The position numbers and the translations under genes were made by a program. The notes beneath the pieces are model-generated. The model was not told where the DNA came from. It did no database searches and saw only the letters and a program-made list of their open reading frames with translations. From the NCBI GenBank assembly GCA_963741565.1, contig CAVUIK010000005.1, positions 1 through 64,000 on the forward strand: a DNA stretch of 64,000 bases, read 5' to 3'. This document shows positions 53,384-62,493 of the stretch, one piece after another; the first letter of the stretch is position 1, and each line of letters opens with the position of its first letter. This DNA comes from Ga0077555 sp963741565. GTDB lineage: Bacteria > Pseudomonadota > Alphaproteobacteria > Rhizobiales > Hyphomicrobiaceae.

Positions 53384-54907
53384 TTGACTGCCGATCACGA
53401 CAAAGCGGTGTACGATCTGAGCGCAATCGGGCGCATGGTCGTTCTGATTTCCGTCATCCTGGCCTCGACCTGCTACACCGCGACGATCCTTGTCGCGACG
53501 ACGCTGCTTCCCCAGATGCAAGGCGGACTTTCCGCTACCCAGGACGAGATTTCCTGGGTGATGACGTTCAACATCCTGGCGACAGCCGTTGCGACGCCGA
53601 TGACAGGCTGGCTGGTTGGGCGCTTTGGCCGGCGAAACACGATGATGTGGTGCCTGGCCGGCTTTACAATGGCGACCTACATGTGCGGGGCGTCAACCTC
53701 GCTGGAAAGCCTTGTGTTCTGGCGCGTGATGCAAGGCGGCGTCGGCGCGCCGCTGATCCCACTGAGCCAGACGCTGCTCCTCGACAGCTATCCGCGCAGC
53801 CGTCATGGCTTCGTCCTCTCGCTTTATGGCATGTCGAACATCGTCGGCCCGGTACTTGGGCCCATGTTCGGCGGTTACATCGGCGAGACACTCGGCTGGC
53901 AGTGGGGCTTCTATATGGTGCTCCCGGTCAGCATCATTGCCTATCTCCTGTTCCGCTTTTTTCTGCCGCCGGACCGCCCGTCCGATGGAGCGACTGGACT
54001 CGACTGGGTCGGATTCCTTTCGCTGTCGGCTGCCATCGCCTCGGTGCAGCTGGTGCTGTCGCGTGGGCAGCGTCTCGACTGGTATGACTCCACGGAAATC
54101 TGGATCGAGACGATCATTGCTGTCGTCGCGTTCTATCTGTTCCTCAGTCACAGTTTGACGGCAACCACACCGACCTATCTGAATTTGAGGCTGTTTCGCG
54201 ATCGCAATTATGCGATCGGATGCATCATCGTCACGCTATACGGTATGCTCAATTTTGCGCCGGTCGTCCTTTTGCCGTCGCTGTTGCAGCAGCACGCCGG
54301 GTTCCCCGACTCTGCCATCGGCGCCTTCGTTGGCTGGCGTGGCGTCGGCAACGGACTTGGATTCTTTGCGGCCATGTGGTTGCAGAAGCTGGATCCGCGC
54401 TTCAATCTGGTGCTCGGCGCGTCTGTGCAAACCGCCTCGGGGATCTGGTTGACGCAGATCAACCTCAATGTAGATCCCACAACGCTTGCGCTCAATAGCG
54501 TGATGCAAGGATTTTCGGTCGGCATTCTGTGGGTGCCGCTGACGGTCGCCACGTTCTCGACGTTGGCGCCGCAGTATCGTCCAGAGGGATCGTCCGTCTT
54601 TCACCTCTTGCGAAATCTCGGATCAAGCCTGTTCATCTCGATTGCCGTTGCCGAGATCATCCGCACCACGAGCGCGAACTACAGCCGCATGACCGAGATG
54701 GCCACCGCCTACAACAAGGCCTGGCAATTGCCCTGGGTGACCGGCGGATGGACAACGGAAACCCTCGGAGGGATCGCGCGGCTTTCCAAGGAGATGACGC
54801 GGCAGTCGACGATGATCGGTTTCACCAACGCATTCCTGCTCTACACCGTGCTTTCGGCGATCGCGATCCCGCTATGCCTGCTGGTCAAACCAGTACGGCG
54901 CGCCTGA
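53384..54907 (+). CDS. DHA2-family MFS drug/proton antiporter (EmrB-like)
   Basis: About 507 residues with 12-14 membrane segments. LVATTLLPQMQGGLSATQDE, ISWVMTFNILATAVATPMTG and WLVGRFGRRNTMMWCLAGF form the N-terminal DHA2 signature; GPVLGPMFGGYIGETLGWQW is the antiporter motif C. No ATG precedes the similar region; a TTG at 53384 with AGGATCC upstream is the likely start, the ATG at 53432 being the next choice. No EmrA-like adaptor gene is adjacent. Confidence 0.85.
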   Translation: MTADHDKAVYDLSAIGRMVVLISVILASTCYTATILVATTLLPQMQGGLSATQDEISWVMTFNILATAVATPMTGWLVGRFGRRNTMMWCLAGFTMATYMCGASTSLESLVFWRVMQGGVGAPLIPLSQTLLLDSYPRSRHGFVLSLYGMSNIVGPVLGPMFGGYIGETLGWQWGFYMVLPVSIIAYLLFRFFLPPDRPSDGATGLDWVGFLSLSAAIASVQLVLSRGQRLDWYDSTEIWIETIIAVVAFYLFLSHSLTATTPTYLNLRLFRDRNYAIGCIIVTLYGMLNFAPVVLLPSLLQQHAGFPDSAIGAFVGWRGVGNGLGFFAAMWLQKLDPRFNLVLGASVQTASGIWLTQINLNVDPTTLALNSVMQGFSVGILWVPLTVATFSTLAPQYRPEGSSVFHLLRNLGSSLFISIAVAEIIRTTSANYSRMTEMATAYNKAWQLPWVTGGWTTETLGGIARLSKEMTRQSTMIGFTNAFLLYTVLSAIAIPLCLLVKPVRRA

Positions 54908-54921
54908 AGGCGCGCCGCTTG
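54896..54921. terminator. Terminator shared by convergent MFS and TIM-barrel genes
   Basis: CGGCGCGCC, loop TGAA, GGCGCGCCG, then CTTGTT. The stem begins inside the last codons of the MFS gene. The convergent gene on the other strand ends at 54926. Confidence 0.65.
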
Positions 54922-54925
54922 TTGC

Positions 54926-55951
54926 TCACCGCACGTTGCGTGCGCCAGGTGTTGGAGTCTTTTTCTTGAACGGCAATTTGTCCTTTACGCGCTCAACGAC
55001 GGTGCGCGGAGCGGGAGCGACCGGCGTTTCGCCTGGCTTCATGATCTCGAAGAGACCCCGCGGGCCATAGTAAAGCACAAAGCCCAGCTCGGCCATCCGT
55101 GCCTTGGCAAACTCGATGTTTTTCGCGTTGCGCAGGTATTCGACCACGAAGATGGCCTTGCCGGCCTTCTTCGCATCTGACAGCGCCTTGGTGCTGTAGT
55201 CGATGTCAGCCTTCTTGTTCATCTCTTCGCGATGCGTGATGCCGAAGAAGAGATCCTCTTTGGCAATAGCGTCTATGGCCGAAAGGTATTCGGGCCGGTC
55301 GAGCAACTCCTCTGCATTCTGCATCATGATGCCCGCATCGGGTTTCTTGGACCGGATGTCGGCGATCAGTCGCACGACGAAATCATTCATCCGATCGCGG
55401 GCCTGTTTGGTGTCGCCGAAGCGATAGTAGGCGTCGGCGCGATCGATGTAGAAGCCGTCGAAGCCGCCTTTGAGGATGCGATCGACATAGGCATCCGGTG
55501 TGCCGAAAATGATCTTCTGCCACTCGGGCTGCCAGTACTCGACGAGGTAGTTGCCCTTCCATTCCTTGCTCTCGCCTTTCATGTAGCCGGGACGCTTCTT
55601 GTTCCACTCCGGCTTCCAATAGTAGCGATTGTCTTCGCTCTCGCCGATGCTCAGATAGGCAATCACGATCCGGCGGCTGCCATCCGGCTTGCGCTTCATC
55701 GCCGCGACCTGTTCGGGCGACAACGGCACTTCGAGCGTGTCGGTCGCGAGCGACTGCGCGTAGTCGACGACAACGACATCGTAGTTGGAATCGACGATCC
55801 GCTTCTGTTGCTCGGCGCCGAGGTTGGTCAACTGATAGGCCCAGGACTTCGCGCCATCGAATGGATTGGCGCGCTTGGCCGTTTGTGCATGGGTGGACGG
55901 GATCGCCGCCAGCAGTGCACATAGGACAGTGGCAGCTTTCAATACGCTCAT
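54926..55951 (-). CDS. Secreted TIM-barrel protein (GH114/endo-alpha-1,4-polygalactosaminidase-like)
   Basis: A 341-residue protein with a signal peptide (LKAATVLCALLAAIPSTHAQ) and a barrel typical of the GH114-like/TM1410 group: KSWAYQLTNLG, VVVVDYAQSL, RIVIAYLSIGESEDNRYYWK, WQKIIFGTPDAYVDRILKGG, FDGFYIDRADAYYRFGD and MMQNAEELLD. Conserved Asp and Glu residues at strand ends (DYAQ, GESED, DRAD) are the likely catalytic ones. Such enzymes cut N-acetylgalactosamine-type exopolysaccharide in some bacteria. The start at 55951 gives the signal peptide, with TCTGGAGT upstream. A paralogue lies directly upstream. Confidence 0.8.
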   Translation of the reverse strand: MSVLKAATVLCALLAAIPSTHAQTAKRANPFDGAKSWAYQLTNLGAEQQKRIVDSNYDVVVVDYAQSLATDTLEVPLSPEQVAAMKRKPDGSRRIVIAYLSIGESEDNRYYWKPEWNKKRPGYMKGESKEWKGNYLVEYWQPEWQKIIFGTPDAYVDRILKGGFDGFYIDRADAYYRFGDTKQARDRMNDFVVRLIADIRSKKPDAGIMMQNAEELLDRPEYLSAIDAIAKEDLFFGITHREEMNKKADIDYSTKALSDAKKAGKAIFVVEYLRNAKNIEFAKARMAELGFVLYYGPRGLFEIMKPGETPVAPAPRTVVERVKDKLPFKKKTPTPGARNVR

Positions 55952-56046
55952 AAACTCACTCCAGAGGGGTTGGCTGGCGATGGCTCGCCGGCAAGCATAG
56001 CGATTAAACAGCGTCCAGAGCAACCGGAGCATTGTTATTCTGTCTG

Positions 56047-57213
56047 CTACCAGTGCGGCTTGTCCTTGCATTCGGTGGCGATCCATTCCGGTGTGCCATA
56101 TTTGATCGTCGACGTTGGGCGCTCGGCGGTCGGATCCAGGCCGTCGAGACTCCGGTGGGCGAATGTCGGGATCATCCCATAGCCCTGCAGCTCTTTGCGG
56201 GTCGCGGCGATCAGATCCGGCTTGGACAGGTACTCGACGGCAAAGACGGGCTTCCAGTCCCGTTGCAGCTTACGAATGTGGCCAAGTGACGATACAATCT
56301 CGCCCTCCTTGTTGCGCACGTTCGTGCCGATCTGCCCGTGCAGCAGGTCCTCCTTGCCGAGGCCATCGATGACGTCGCGATACCGCTTCTCCTCGAACAG
56401 GTCTTCGGCATTTTGTGCGATGACGATGAAGCCGGGTTTCAGCTTGCGGGCCGTTGCCGCGAGCTCGGTGACGAATTGGATCATGTCTTCTCGGGCGGTC
56501 GGGCGTTCTTTCTCCTGCTCGCCATAGACGTCGATGCGGTCGAGATAGACACCGTCGAAACCGGCATCGATGATGCGCTTCAGAAACGACTGCTTGCCGC
56601 GATAGATGATGTCCTTCCAGCCGTCGTGCCAGAATCGAACCATATAGTTGCGCGGCCAGGCGCAATTCTCGACGACATACCATCCCGGCATATCATCCTC
56701 GACCTTCCAGTCCGGTCGCCAATAGTAGCGATACGACTCCGCCTCGCCGATCGAGAAGTAGGAAACGACGAGCCGCTTCTTGCCGTTCGGACGTACTTTC
56801 ATCTTCTCAACGTCGTCCCGCGTCCATGCGCGGTTCTCGCCGGTGCTCTGCGAGTATTCAGTGACGATAAGATCGGCGTCCGGGCGAGTCAAACCGGCAA
56901 TGTCCACGTTCATCAGGTGAAAGTGCCAGCTCTTCGCTTGGTTCAGAGGCCGATTGCCGGCCATGTGGTCGAGCCAGTGGCCCGGCGCATGACGCCAGTC
57001 CCAGGCGACGGACAGCGCGTAGAGCAGCGCGATGCCGCCGAGCACCTGCCAGCGTCGTTTGGCCGGAACCTCGGACCACCAGGACCAGAGCGCCTTCGCG
57101 AGATCGACGATGCCTTCCAGGGTGGCGATCGACAGGGCAAAAGCAATCCGGCCGACGCTGCGCGCAGACCTCGCGAAACGCTCCAAACGATCGTCGCTTT
57201 GCCCAGTATTCAT
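56047..57213 (-). CDS. Membrane-anchored TIM-barrel protein, paralogue of 54926-55951
   Basis: A 388-residue relative of the next gene. An extra N-terminal part with a membrane segment (WQVLGGIALLYALSVAWDW) precedes the same barrel: KSWHFHLMNVDI, DLIVTEYSQST, RLVVSYFSIGEAESYRYYWR, WKDIIYRGKQSFLKRIIDAG, FDGVYLDRIDVYGEQEKERP and IAQNAEDLFEEKRY. The pair differs in localisation (anchored versus exported), which suggests one works at the membrane and the other in the periplasm or outside. Substrate unknown. Confidence 0.78.
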   Translation of the reverse strand: MNTGQSDDRLERFARSARSVGRIAFALSIATLEGIVDLAKALWSWWSEVPAKRRWQVLGGIALLYALSVAWDWRHAPGHWLDHMAGNRPLNQAKSWHFHLMNVDIAGLTRPDADLIVTEYSQSTGENRAWTRDDVEKMKVRPNGKKRLVVSYFSIGEAESYRYYWRPDWKVEDDMPGWYVVENCAWPRNYMVRFWHDGWKDIIYRGKQSFLKRIIDAGFDGVYLDRIDVYGEQEKERPTAREDMIQFVTELAATARKLKPGFIVIAQNAEDLFEEKRYRDVIDGLGKEDLLHGQIGTNVRNKEGEIVSSLGHIRKLQRDWKPVFAVEYLSKPDLIAATRKELQGYGMIPTFAHRSLDGLDPTAERPTSTIKYGTPEWIATECKDKPHW

Positions 57214-57316
57214 TACATTTCAGTCCCAACGGCCGATTGAGGCCCTGGAACACCACAGTCGCTGGGGCGTGTCCAGCATTCGGCGGACGGATGGTAAGTG
57301 ACGCGTTGGCCGGCCG

Positions 57317-58420
57317 TCAGCGGGTCGCTGTCTTCAGATCTGAAAATCCAATCAGCCGGCGGGCATCCTCGTCCCAAAGCGTGAGGCGTGCGCATCCGAA
57401 GCTATCCCGAAGCTTCAGACGATTGAGCGCCTTGAATTCCGGGCTGGCGTCCAGGCACTCCTGCAGCCGGTAGTTCGGGATCAGGCTGTTCAGGTGATGA
57501 ATATGGTGAAGGCCAATGTTGCCAGTAAACCAGTTCAGAATCCTGGGCAGCACGTAGTAGGAGCTGCCATAGACGGCTGCGACCTGAAAATCCCAGGTGT
57601 CGGCGTGCTCCCAGTGCGCATCCTCAAACTGATGCTGAATGAAGAAGAGCCAGCCACCGACCGCCGATGCGACGACGATAGAAGGCAGTGCAATCATCAG
57701 CAACACCTTGAAGCTGATCAACAGACCCAGTAGGCCGTATATCAGCACAATCGCCAGGTCGAGCCCAAGCACGCTTTTCCAGCTATCCCTGAAGCCCAAT
57801 GGATGCCCCCATGGAAGACGCTGCAGGATCACAAAGAACGTTGGCACGCCGACGAGGAACAGGAAGAATGGATTGCGGTAGAAGCGATACCGCAACTGTG
57901 AAGCCGGCGATCGCTCCAGATACTCGCGCACGGTCAATGTATCGATGTCGCCGGAACCGCGATGCTCCAGGTTGCCTGACGTCGCATGGTGCTTGGCGTG
58001 CACCCGGCGCCACAGTGCATAGGGGGTGACGGTCACGAGGCTCATGCAGCGGCCGATGATGTCATTGGCAAGCTTGGACTCGACAAACGATCCATGCCCG
58101 CAGTCGTGCTGAATGATGAAGCAGCGTACCAGCAGACCGCCGAGGGGAATGGACAACAGCAGAGTGAGCCAATAGGCGCTCTCGGCAAGCCAGATCATGG
58201 CCAGAATCAGCGCAGCCATTGGAATGACGGTCGTTGCGAGCTGGAACGACGCACTAGGGGTCGATGGTTTGCGATACTTCGCGCAATGCTGGGACAGCCG
58301 CCGAGCCGCCTCCTTCAAATCGCGTGGAGACTGGCTTGCGCGTGCGGTTGCCGCCGTTGCGGCCTCGACGTATTTTTGCAAAGGCGTCTCGCTGTTCCTC
58401 AGAAGTCGCGTGGCGCACAA
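57317..58420 (-). CDS. Membrane fatty acid desaturase
   Basis: A 367-residue integral membrane di-iron enzyme with the three histidine boxes HDCGHGS, HAKHH (in RRVHAKHHATSG) and HHIHH (in IGLHHIHHLNSLIPNYRLQE). The arrangement fits the omega-6/delta-12 acyl-lipid desaturase group. Four membrane segments surround the boxes. It is followed 100 bases on by the paired TIM-barrel genes. Position specificity cannot be read from the sequence. Confidence 0.88.
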   Translation of the reverse strand: MCATRLLRNSETPLQKYVEAATAATARASQSPRDLKEAARRLSQHCAKYRKPSTPSASFQLATTVIPMAALILAMIWLAESAYWLTLLLSIPLGGLLVRCFIIQHDCGHGSFVESKLANDIIGRCMSLVTVTPYALWRRVHAKHHATSGNLEHRGSGDIDTLTVREYLERSPASQLRYRFYRNPFFLFLVGVPTFFVILQRLPWGHPLGFRDSWKSVLGLDLAIVLIYGLLGLLISFKVLLMIALPSIVVASAVGGWLFFIQHQFEDAHWEHADTWDFQVAAVYGSSYYVLPRILNWFTGNIGLHHIHHLNSLIPNYRLQECLDASPEFKALNRLKLRDSFGCARLTLWDEDARRLIGFSDLKTATR

Positions 58421-58642
58421 CTCATTCCCCCATAATCGCGACTAGCACGGCGCCGATGTCGCGACGATGGCTGTGATGCCGAAATAACGCGGCCGTGGCC
58501 TGGAATCCTCTCGGAATCCTGCGGCGCCGCGCCGCAGATCGCTGAAACGGCCTGTATGAACGGTGTAAATCGATCTGCGGCTCAGCATGGCCCTCAGCGG
58601 ACGGACGGCGCCAGTGGTGGGTATGAGACGGGCCGAGTCAGG

Positions 58643-59770
58643 TCAGAACACCACCACGCTCCGGATGCTCTCGCCGCTGTGCATCATGTCGAAGCCCTTG
58701 TTGATCTCGGCGAGCTTCAGTGTGTGCGTGATCATCGGGTCGATCTGAATCTTCCCCTGCATGTACCAGTCGACGATCTTCGGCACGTCGGTACGTCCAC
58801 GGGCCCCGCCGAACGCTGTTCCCTTCCAGACACGTCCCGTCACCAGCTGGAACGGGCGCGTCTTGATCTCCTGCCCCGCGCCGGCGACGCCGATGATGAT
58901 CGACTCGCCCCAACCCCGATGGCAGCTCTCCAGGGCCGTCCGCATCACGTCGACATTGCCCGTGCAGTCGAATGTGTAATCCGCGCCGCCGATCTGGTCA
59001 GCACCTCGCTTGGTCATGTTGACGAGATGGGCAACGAGATCAGCGCCGACCTCCTTCGGGTTGACGAAGTGCGTCATGCCGAACTTTTCGCCCCATGACT
59101 TCTTCGCCGGATTGGTGTCGACGCCGATTATCATGTCGGCGCCAACGAGCCGCAGTCCTTGGATCACGTTGAGGCCAATGCCGCCGAGGCCAAAAACGAT
59201 TCCGGTGCAACCCGGGCCGGCTTTCGCCGTGTTGATGACGGCGCCGACGCCGGTGGTGACACCGCAGCCGATGTAGCAGATTTTTTCAAACGGTGCGTCT
59301 TCGCGAACCTTCGCGACGGCGATCTCTGGCAGCACTGTGAAATTCGAGAACGTCGAGCAGCCCATATAGTGGTGCAGCTTCTTGCCACCGATCGAAAAAC
59401 GTGATGAGCCATCCGGCATCACGCCTTGTCCCTGCGTCGCGCGGATCGATGTGCACAGGTTGGTCTTGCGCGACAGGCACGACGGGCAGGTGCGGCACTC
59501 GGGCGTGTAGAGCGGGATGACGTGGTCTCCCTTCTTCACGCTGGTAACACCCGCTCCGATGTCGACGACGATGCCCGCGCCTTCATGGCCGAGGATCGCC
59601 GGGAACAGACCTTCGGGATCGGCGCCGGACAATGTGAAGTCGTCGGTGTGACAGATGCCCGTCGCCTTCACCTCGACCAGCACCTCGCCGGCCCTCGGTC
59701 CTTCGAGATCGACCTCGAGGATTTCGAGCGGCTTTGCCTTCTCGACGGCAACGGCGGCGCGGGTTTTCAT
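58643..59770 (-). CDS. frmA: S-(hydroxymethyl)glutathione dehydrogenase (class III alcohol dehydrogenase)
   Basis: Glutathione-dependent formaldehyde oxidation. The 375-residue enzyme has the catalytic zinc ligands in TGICHTDDFTLSG and GHEGAG, the structural zinc cysteines in CRTCPSCLSRKTNLC, the conserved YMGCSTFSNFTVLPEIAVAK, CGVTTGVGAV and the Rossmann GLGGIGLNVI. No formyl-glutathione hydrolase gene is adjacent. Confidence 0.95.
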   Translation of the reverse strand: MKTRAAVAVEKAKPLEILEVDLEGPRAGEVLVEVKATGICHTDDFTLSGADPEGLFPAILGHEGAGIVVDIGAGVTSVKKGDHVIPLYTPECRTCPSCLSRKTNLCTSIRATQGQGVMPDGSSRFSIGGKKLHHYMGCSTFSNFTVLPEIAVAKVREDAPFEKICYIGCGVTTGVGAVINTAKAGPGCTGIVFGLGGIGLNVIQGLRLVGADMIIGVDTNPAKKSWGEKFGMTHFVNPKEVGADLVAHLVNMTKRGADQIGGADYTFDCTGNVDVMRTALESCHRGWGESIIIGVAGAGQEIKTRPFQLVTGRVWKGTAFGGARGRTDVPKIVDWYMQGKIQIDPMITHTLKLAEINKGFDMMHSGESIRSVVVF

Positions 59771-59812
59771 TCCAGCAATCCCTTTGCATTCAAGTTCGCA
59801 AGAGCAACGCCT

Positions 59813-61228
59813 CTACGCCAGCGTCCGCACGTCGACGAAGTGGCCGGCGATCGCGGCGGCAGCGGCCATGGCCGGCGATACCAGATGCGTCCGGCCCTTG
59901 TAACCCTGGCGGCCCTCGAAATTGCGGTTCGAGGTCGACGCGCAACGCTGGCCGGGTGTCAGCTGGTCCGGATTCATGCCGAGGCACATTGAGCAGCCGG
60001 GCTCGCGCCAGTCGAAGCCCGCCGCCTTGAAGATCTTGTCGAGACCTTCGGCCTCAGCCTGCTCCTTGACGATGCCGGAGCCGGGCACAATGTGCGCATA
60101 GGCGAGCCGCGGCGAGATCTTCTTGCCCTTCACGACCTCGGCCACCTGCCGCATATCCTCGATACGGCCGTTGGTGCACGAGCCGATCCAGGCAACGTCG
60201 ATCGCGATGTCCGTCATCTTGGTGTTCGGCTTCAGGCCCATGTACTCGAGCGCACGTTCGACCGCGGCACGTTGGTTGTCGTCGGCGATTTTGGCCGGGT
60301 CCGGAGTGACGCCATCGATCGTCGTCACCTGCTCGGGATTGGTACCCCAGGTCACGATCGGCGGCAGGTTGCCCGCATCCAACCGCACGACTTTGTCGAA
60401 GTGTGCGCCTTCGTCGGTGTGCAGCGTTTCCCAGTACGTCATCGCCTGATCCCAGGCCGCGCCCTTCGGCGCCATCGGCTTGCCCTTGAGATACGCGAAC
60501 GTCTTCGCGTCCGGCGCCACCATGCCGGCACGGGCGCCACCTTCGATCGACATATTGCAAACCGTCATGCGGCCTTCCATCGAGAGCAAACGGATCGCCT
60601 CGCCGTCGTACTCGATGACATGGCCCGTGCCGCCAGCGGTCCCTATCTTACCGATGATCGCGAGGATGATGTCCTTCGGTCCGACACCCGGGCCGGGCTT
60701 GCCGTCGACCGTCACGCGCATGTTCCGGGCTTTGCGCTGCAGCAACGTCTGTGTTGCGAGTACGTGCTCGACCTCGCTGGTGCCGATGCCATGTGCCAGC
60801 GCGCCGACGGCGCCATGCGTCGAGGTATGGCTGTCGCCGCACACGATGGTCGTACCCGGCAGCGTGAACCCCTGCTCAGGGCCGATCACGTGGACGATGC
60901 CTTGCCGCCGGTCCAGCTCGTTGAAATATTCGATACCAAATTCCTTGACGTTGGCTGCCAGCGTCTCGACCTGGATGCGGCTCTCTTCTTCTTTGATCCC
61001 GGCGCGGCGATCGGAGGTCGCAATGTTGTGGTCGACGACGGCGAGGGTCTTTTCCGGGGCCCGGACCTTGCGCTTGGTCAGACGAAGACCTTCGAAGGCC
61101 TGGGGGCTCGTCACCTCGTGGACGAGATGGCGGTCGACATAGAGAACGCAGGTCCCGTCGGGCTGCCGGTCGACCACGTGATCCTCGAAAATTTTGTCGT
61201 AGAGCGTGGTGGGGGCTGCTTTGGCCAT
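59813..61228 (-). CDS. leuC: 3-isopropylmalate dehydratase large subunit
   Basis: Aconitase-family [4Fe-4S] enzyme of leucine synthesis, 471 residues. The cluster cysteines are in IGSCTNGRIEDMRQVAEVVK and GCSMCLGMNPDQLTPGQRCA. VIGPEQGFTLPGTTIVCGDS, HTSTHGAVGALAHGIGTSEV and the end FVDVRTL are typical. The start at 61228 matches the family. The small subunit leuD is not adjacent. A stem-loop with a T run lies about 130 bases upstream. Confidence 0.97.
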   Translation of the reverse strand: MAKAAPTTLYDKIFEDHVVDRQPDGTCVLYVDRHLVHEVTSPQAFEGLRLTKRKVRAPEKTLAVVDHNIATSDRRAGIKEEESRIQVETLAANVKEFGIEYFNELDRRQGIVHVIGPEQGFTLPGTTIVCGDSHTSTHGAVGALAHGIGTSEVEHVLATQTLLQRKARNMRVTVDGKPGPGVGPKDIILAIIGKIGTAGGTGHVIEYDGEAIRLLSMEGRMTVCNMSIEGGARAGMVAPDAKTFAYLKGKPMAPKGAAWDQAMTYWETLHTDEGAHFDKVVRLDAGNLPPIVTWGTNPEQVTTIDGVTPDPAKIADDNQRAAVERALEYMGLKPNTKMTDIAIDVAWIGSCTNGRIEDMRQVAEVVKGKKISPRLAYAHIVPGSGIVKEQAEAEGLDKIFKAAGFDWREPGCSMCLGMNPDQLTPGQRCASTSNRNFEGRQGYKGRTHLVSPAMAAAAAIAGHFVDVRTLA

Positions 61229-61356
61229 GGGCCTTTCCTTACATCCGGTCTGGTCTCGGGATTTGATAGCGTGGCCGCTCTGCGGCTGCAATTGCGAACG
61301 GACCAGCCGGGAGCCGTGGGACCACTGCACCTGCTCGATGGTATCAGGCGCGGCAC

Positions 61357-61392
61357 AAAAAAACCGGGCCTCAGGGGTTGCCTGGGCCCGGT
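61357..61392 (-). terminator. Terminator-like hairpin between the LysR gene and leuC
   Basis: Minus-strand reading gives AACCGGGC, a loop of about 13 bases, GCCCGGTT and then a run of T. It lies about 185 bases after the LysR stop and about 130 bases before the leuC start. It is either the terminator of the LysR transcript or a leader attenuator of leuC; I see no clear leucine-rich leader peptide, so the first is favoured. Confidence 0.7.
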
Positions 61393-61577
61393 TCAAGTCG
61401 TCACTACACCCCTAGGGGTGCAGCTGAAGGTGTCAAAGGGAGGGTACGACCTTCAATAGCTGTCCGTCACAGCTGCACAGAGTAAACAAAGTCTGCACGC
61501 TTCCAGCAATCCGGCGCGGGGCATGTTTGCTATGCGTGCATCGCATGTCTTCGGTGCTGTGCTGCAGCGCGGCCGGA

Positions 61578-62468
61578 TCAGTACTTCCACTGCCGGGCTT
61601 TGGTTACCAGGAAATCTCGGAAAACCTGGACCTTCTTGGCCGTTTTCAGCTCTTCAGGATAGACGAAGTAGACCGGCAGCTTGGGGAGTTCCAGATCCTG
61701 CAGGACCGGCACCAGGTCCTTTTCTTCTTCAGTCAGATAATCCGGAATGAGGCCGATGCCGATTCCCGCGCGAATGCCGAATTTGCAGGCCAGAACCGTG
61801 TTCGCCCGTAGCACGGGAAGCCGCGGATCACGGCCCTCTCTGCCCGCCGTTTCCAAGGCATTGATTGCGGCCAGATGCGGGGGTGGGTTGCCCATGAACG
61901 ACACGAGCCGGTGCTTGTCGAGATCCTGCACGGTCTTCGGTGTTCCGAACTTTCGGATGTAGTTCGCCGATGCGTAGGCGTGCACCTGCATATGGAACAG
62001 CGGCCGGCGGATCAGATCGCTTTGCGTCGGCTCACGCGCCCAGATGGCGACATCGGCGACGCGCATCGACAGGTCGACCGGCTCGTCGTTGAGCACCAGT
62101 TCGATGCGGATGTCGGGGTACATGTCTACGAACTCGCGAAGGCGCTGGGTCACCCAAACCGAGCCGAGGCTGACCGTCGCCGTCACCCGCAGTTCGCCTG
62201 CCGGTTTCGTTGTTGAGTCCGTTAGAAGCGTTTCTGTGGTCTGCAGGCGATTCATCACCTCGCCGGCGGTGCGGAACAGCAACTCTCCCTGTTCGGTGAG
62301 CACGAGGCCGCGCGCATGGCGATGGAACAGGGAGATCCCGAGATCCTTCTCGAGCGACGAGACCTGCCGGCTGACCGCCGACTGGCTCATTCGCAATCCC
62401 TCACCGGCATGCGTGAAGCTGCCGGCTTCGGCAGCTGCGTGGAAGATGCGAAGCTTGTCCCAGTCCAT
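61578..62468 (-). CDS. LysR-type transcriptional regulator downstream of trxB
   Basis: A 296-residue LTTR: MDWDKLRIFHAAAEAGSFTH, AGEGLRMSQSAVSRQVSSLE and KDLGISLFHRHARGLVLTEQ make the winged helix-turn-helix, followed by an effector domain. It is 25 bases after trxB in the same direction, a conserved order in many Rhizobiales, which suggests co-transcription and a redox or amino-acid link. Effector unknown. Confidence 0.9.
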   Translation of the reverse strand: MDWDKLRIFHAAAEAGSFTHAGEGLRMSQSAVSRQVSSLEKDLGISLFHRHARGLVLTEQGELLFRTAGEVMNRLQTTETLLTDSTTKPAGELRVTATVSLGSVWVTQRLREFVDMYPDIRIELVLNDEPVDLSMRVADVAIWAREPTQSDLIRRPLFHMQVHAYASANYIRKFGTPKTVQDLDKHRLVSFMGNPPPHLAAINALETAGREGRDPRLPVLRANTVLACKFGIRAGIGIGLIPDYLTEEEKDLVPVLQDLELPKLPVYFVYPEELKTAKKVQVFRDFLVTKARQWKY

Positions 62469-62493
62469 AATGCGTTGAGCCCCTCAAACCCGT

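Noticed and set aside
61357..61392. Leucine attenuator upstream of leuC
   Set aside because: The hairpin and T run fit, but no short leader frame with consecutive leucine codons was found; an ordinary terminator of the upstream gene is simpler.
60092..61459. Plus-strand frame of 455 codons opposite leuC
   Set aside because: Antisense shadow; the leuC reading on the other strand is unambiguous.
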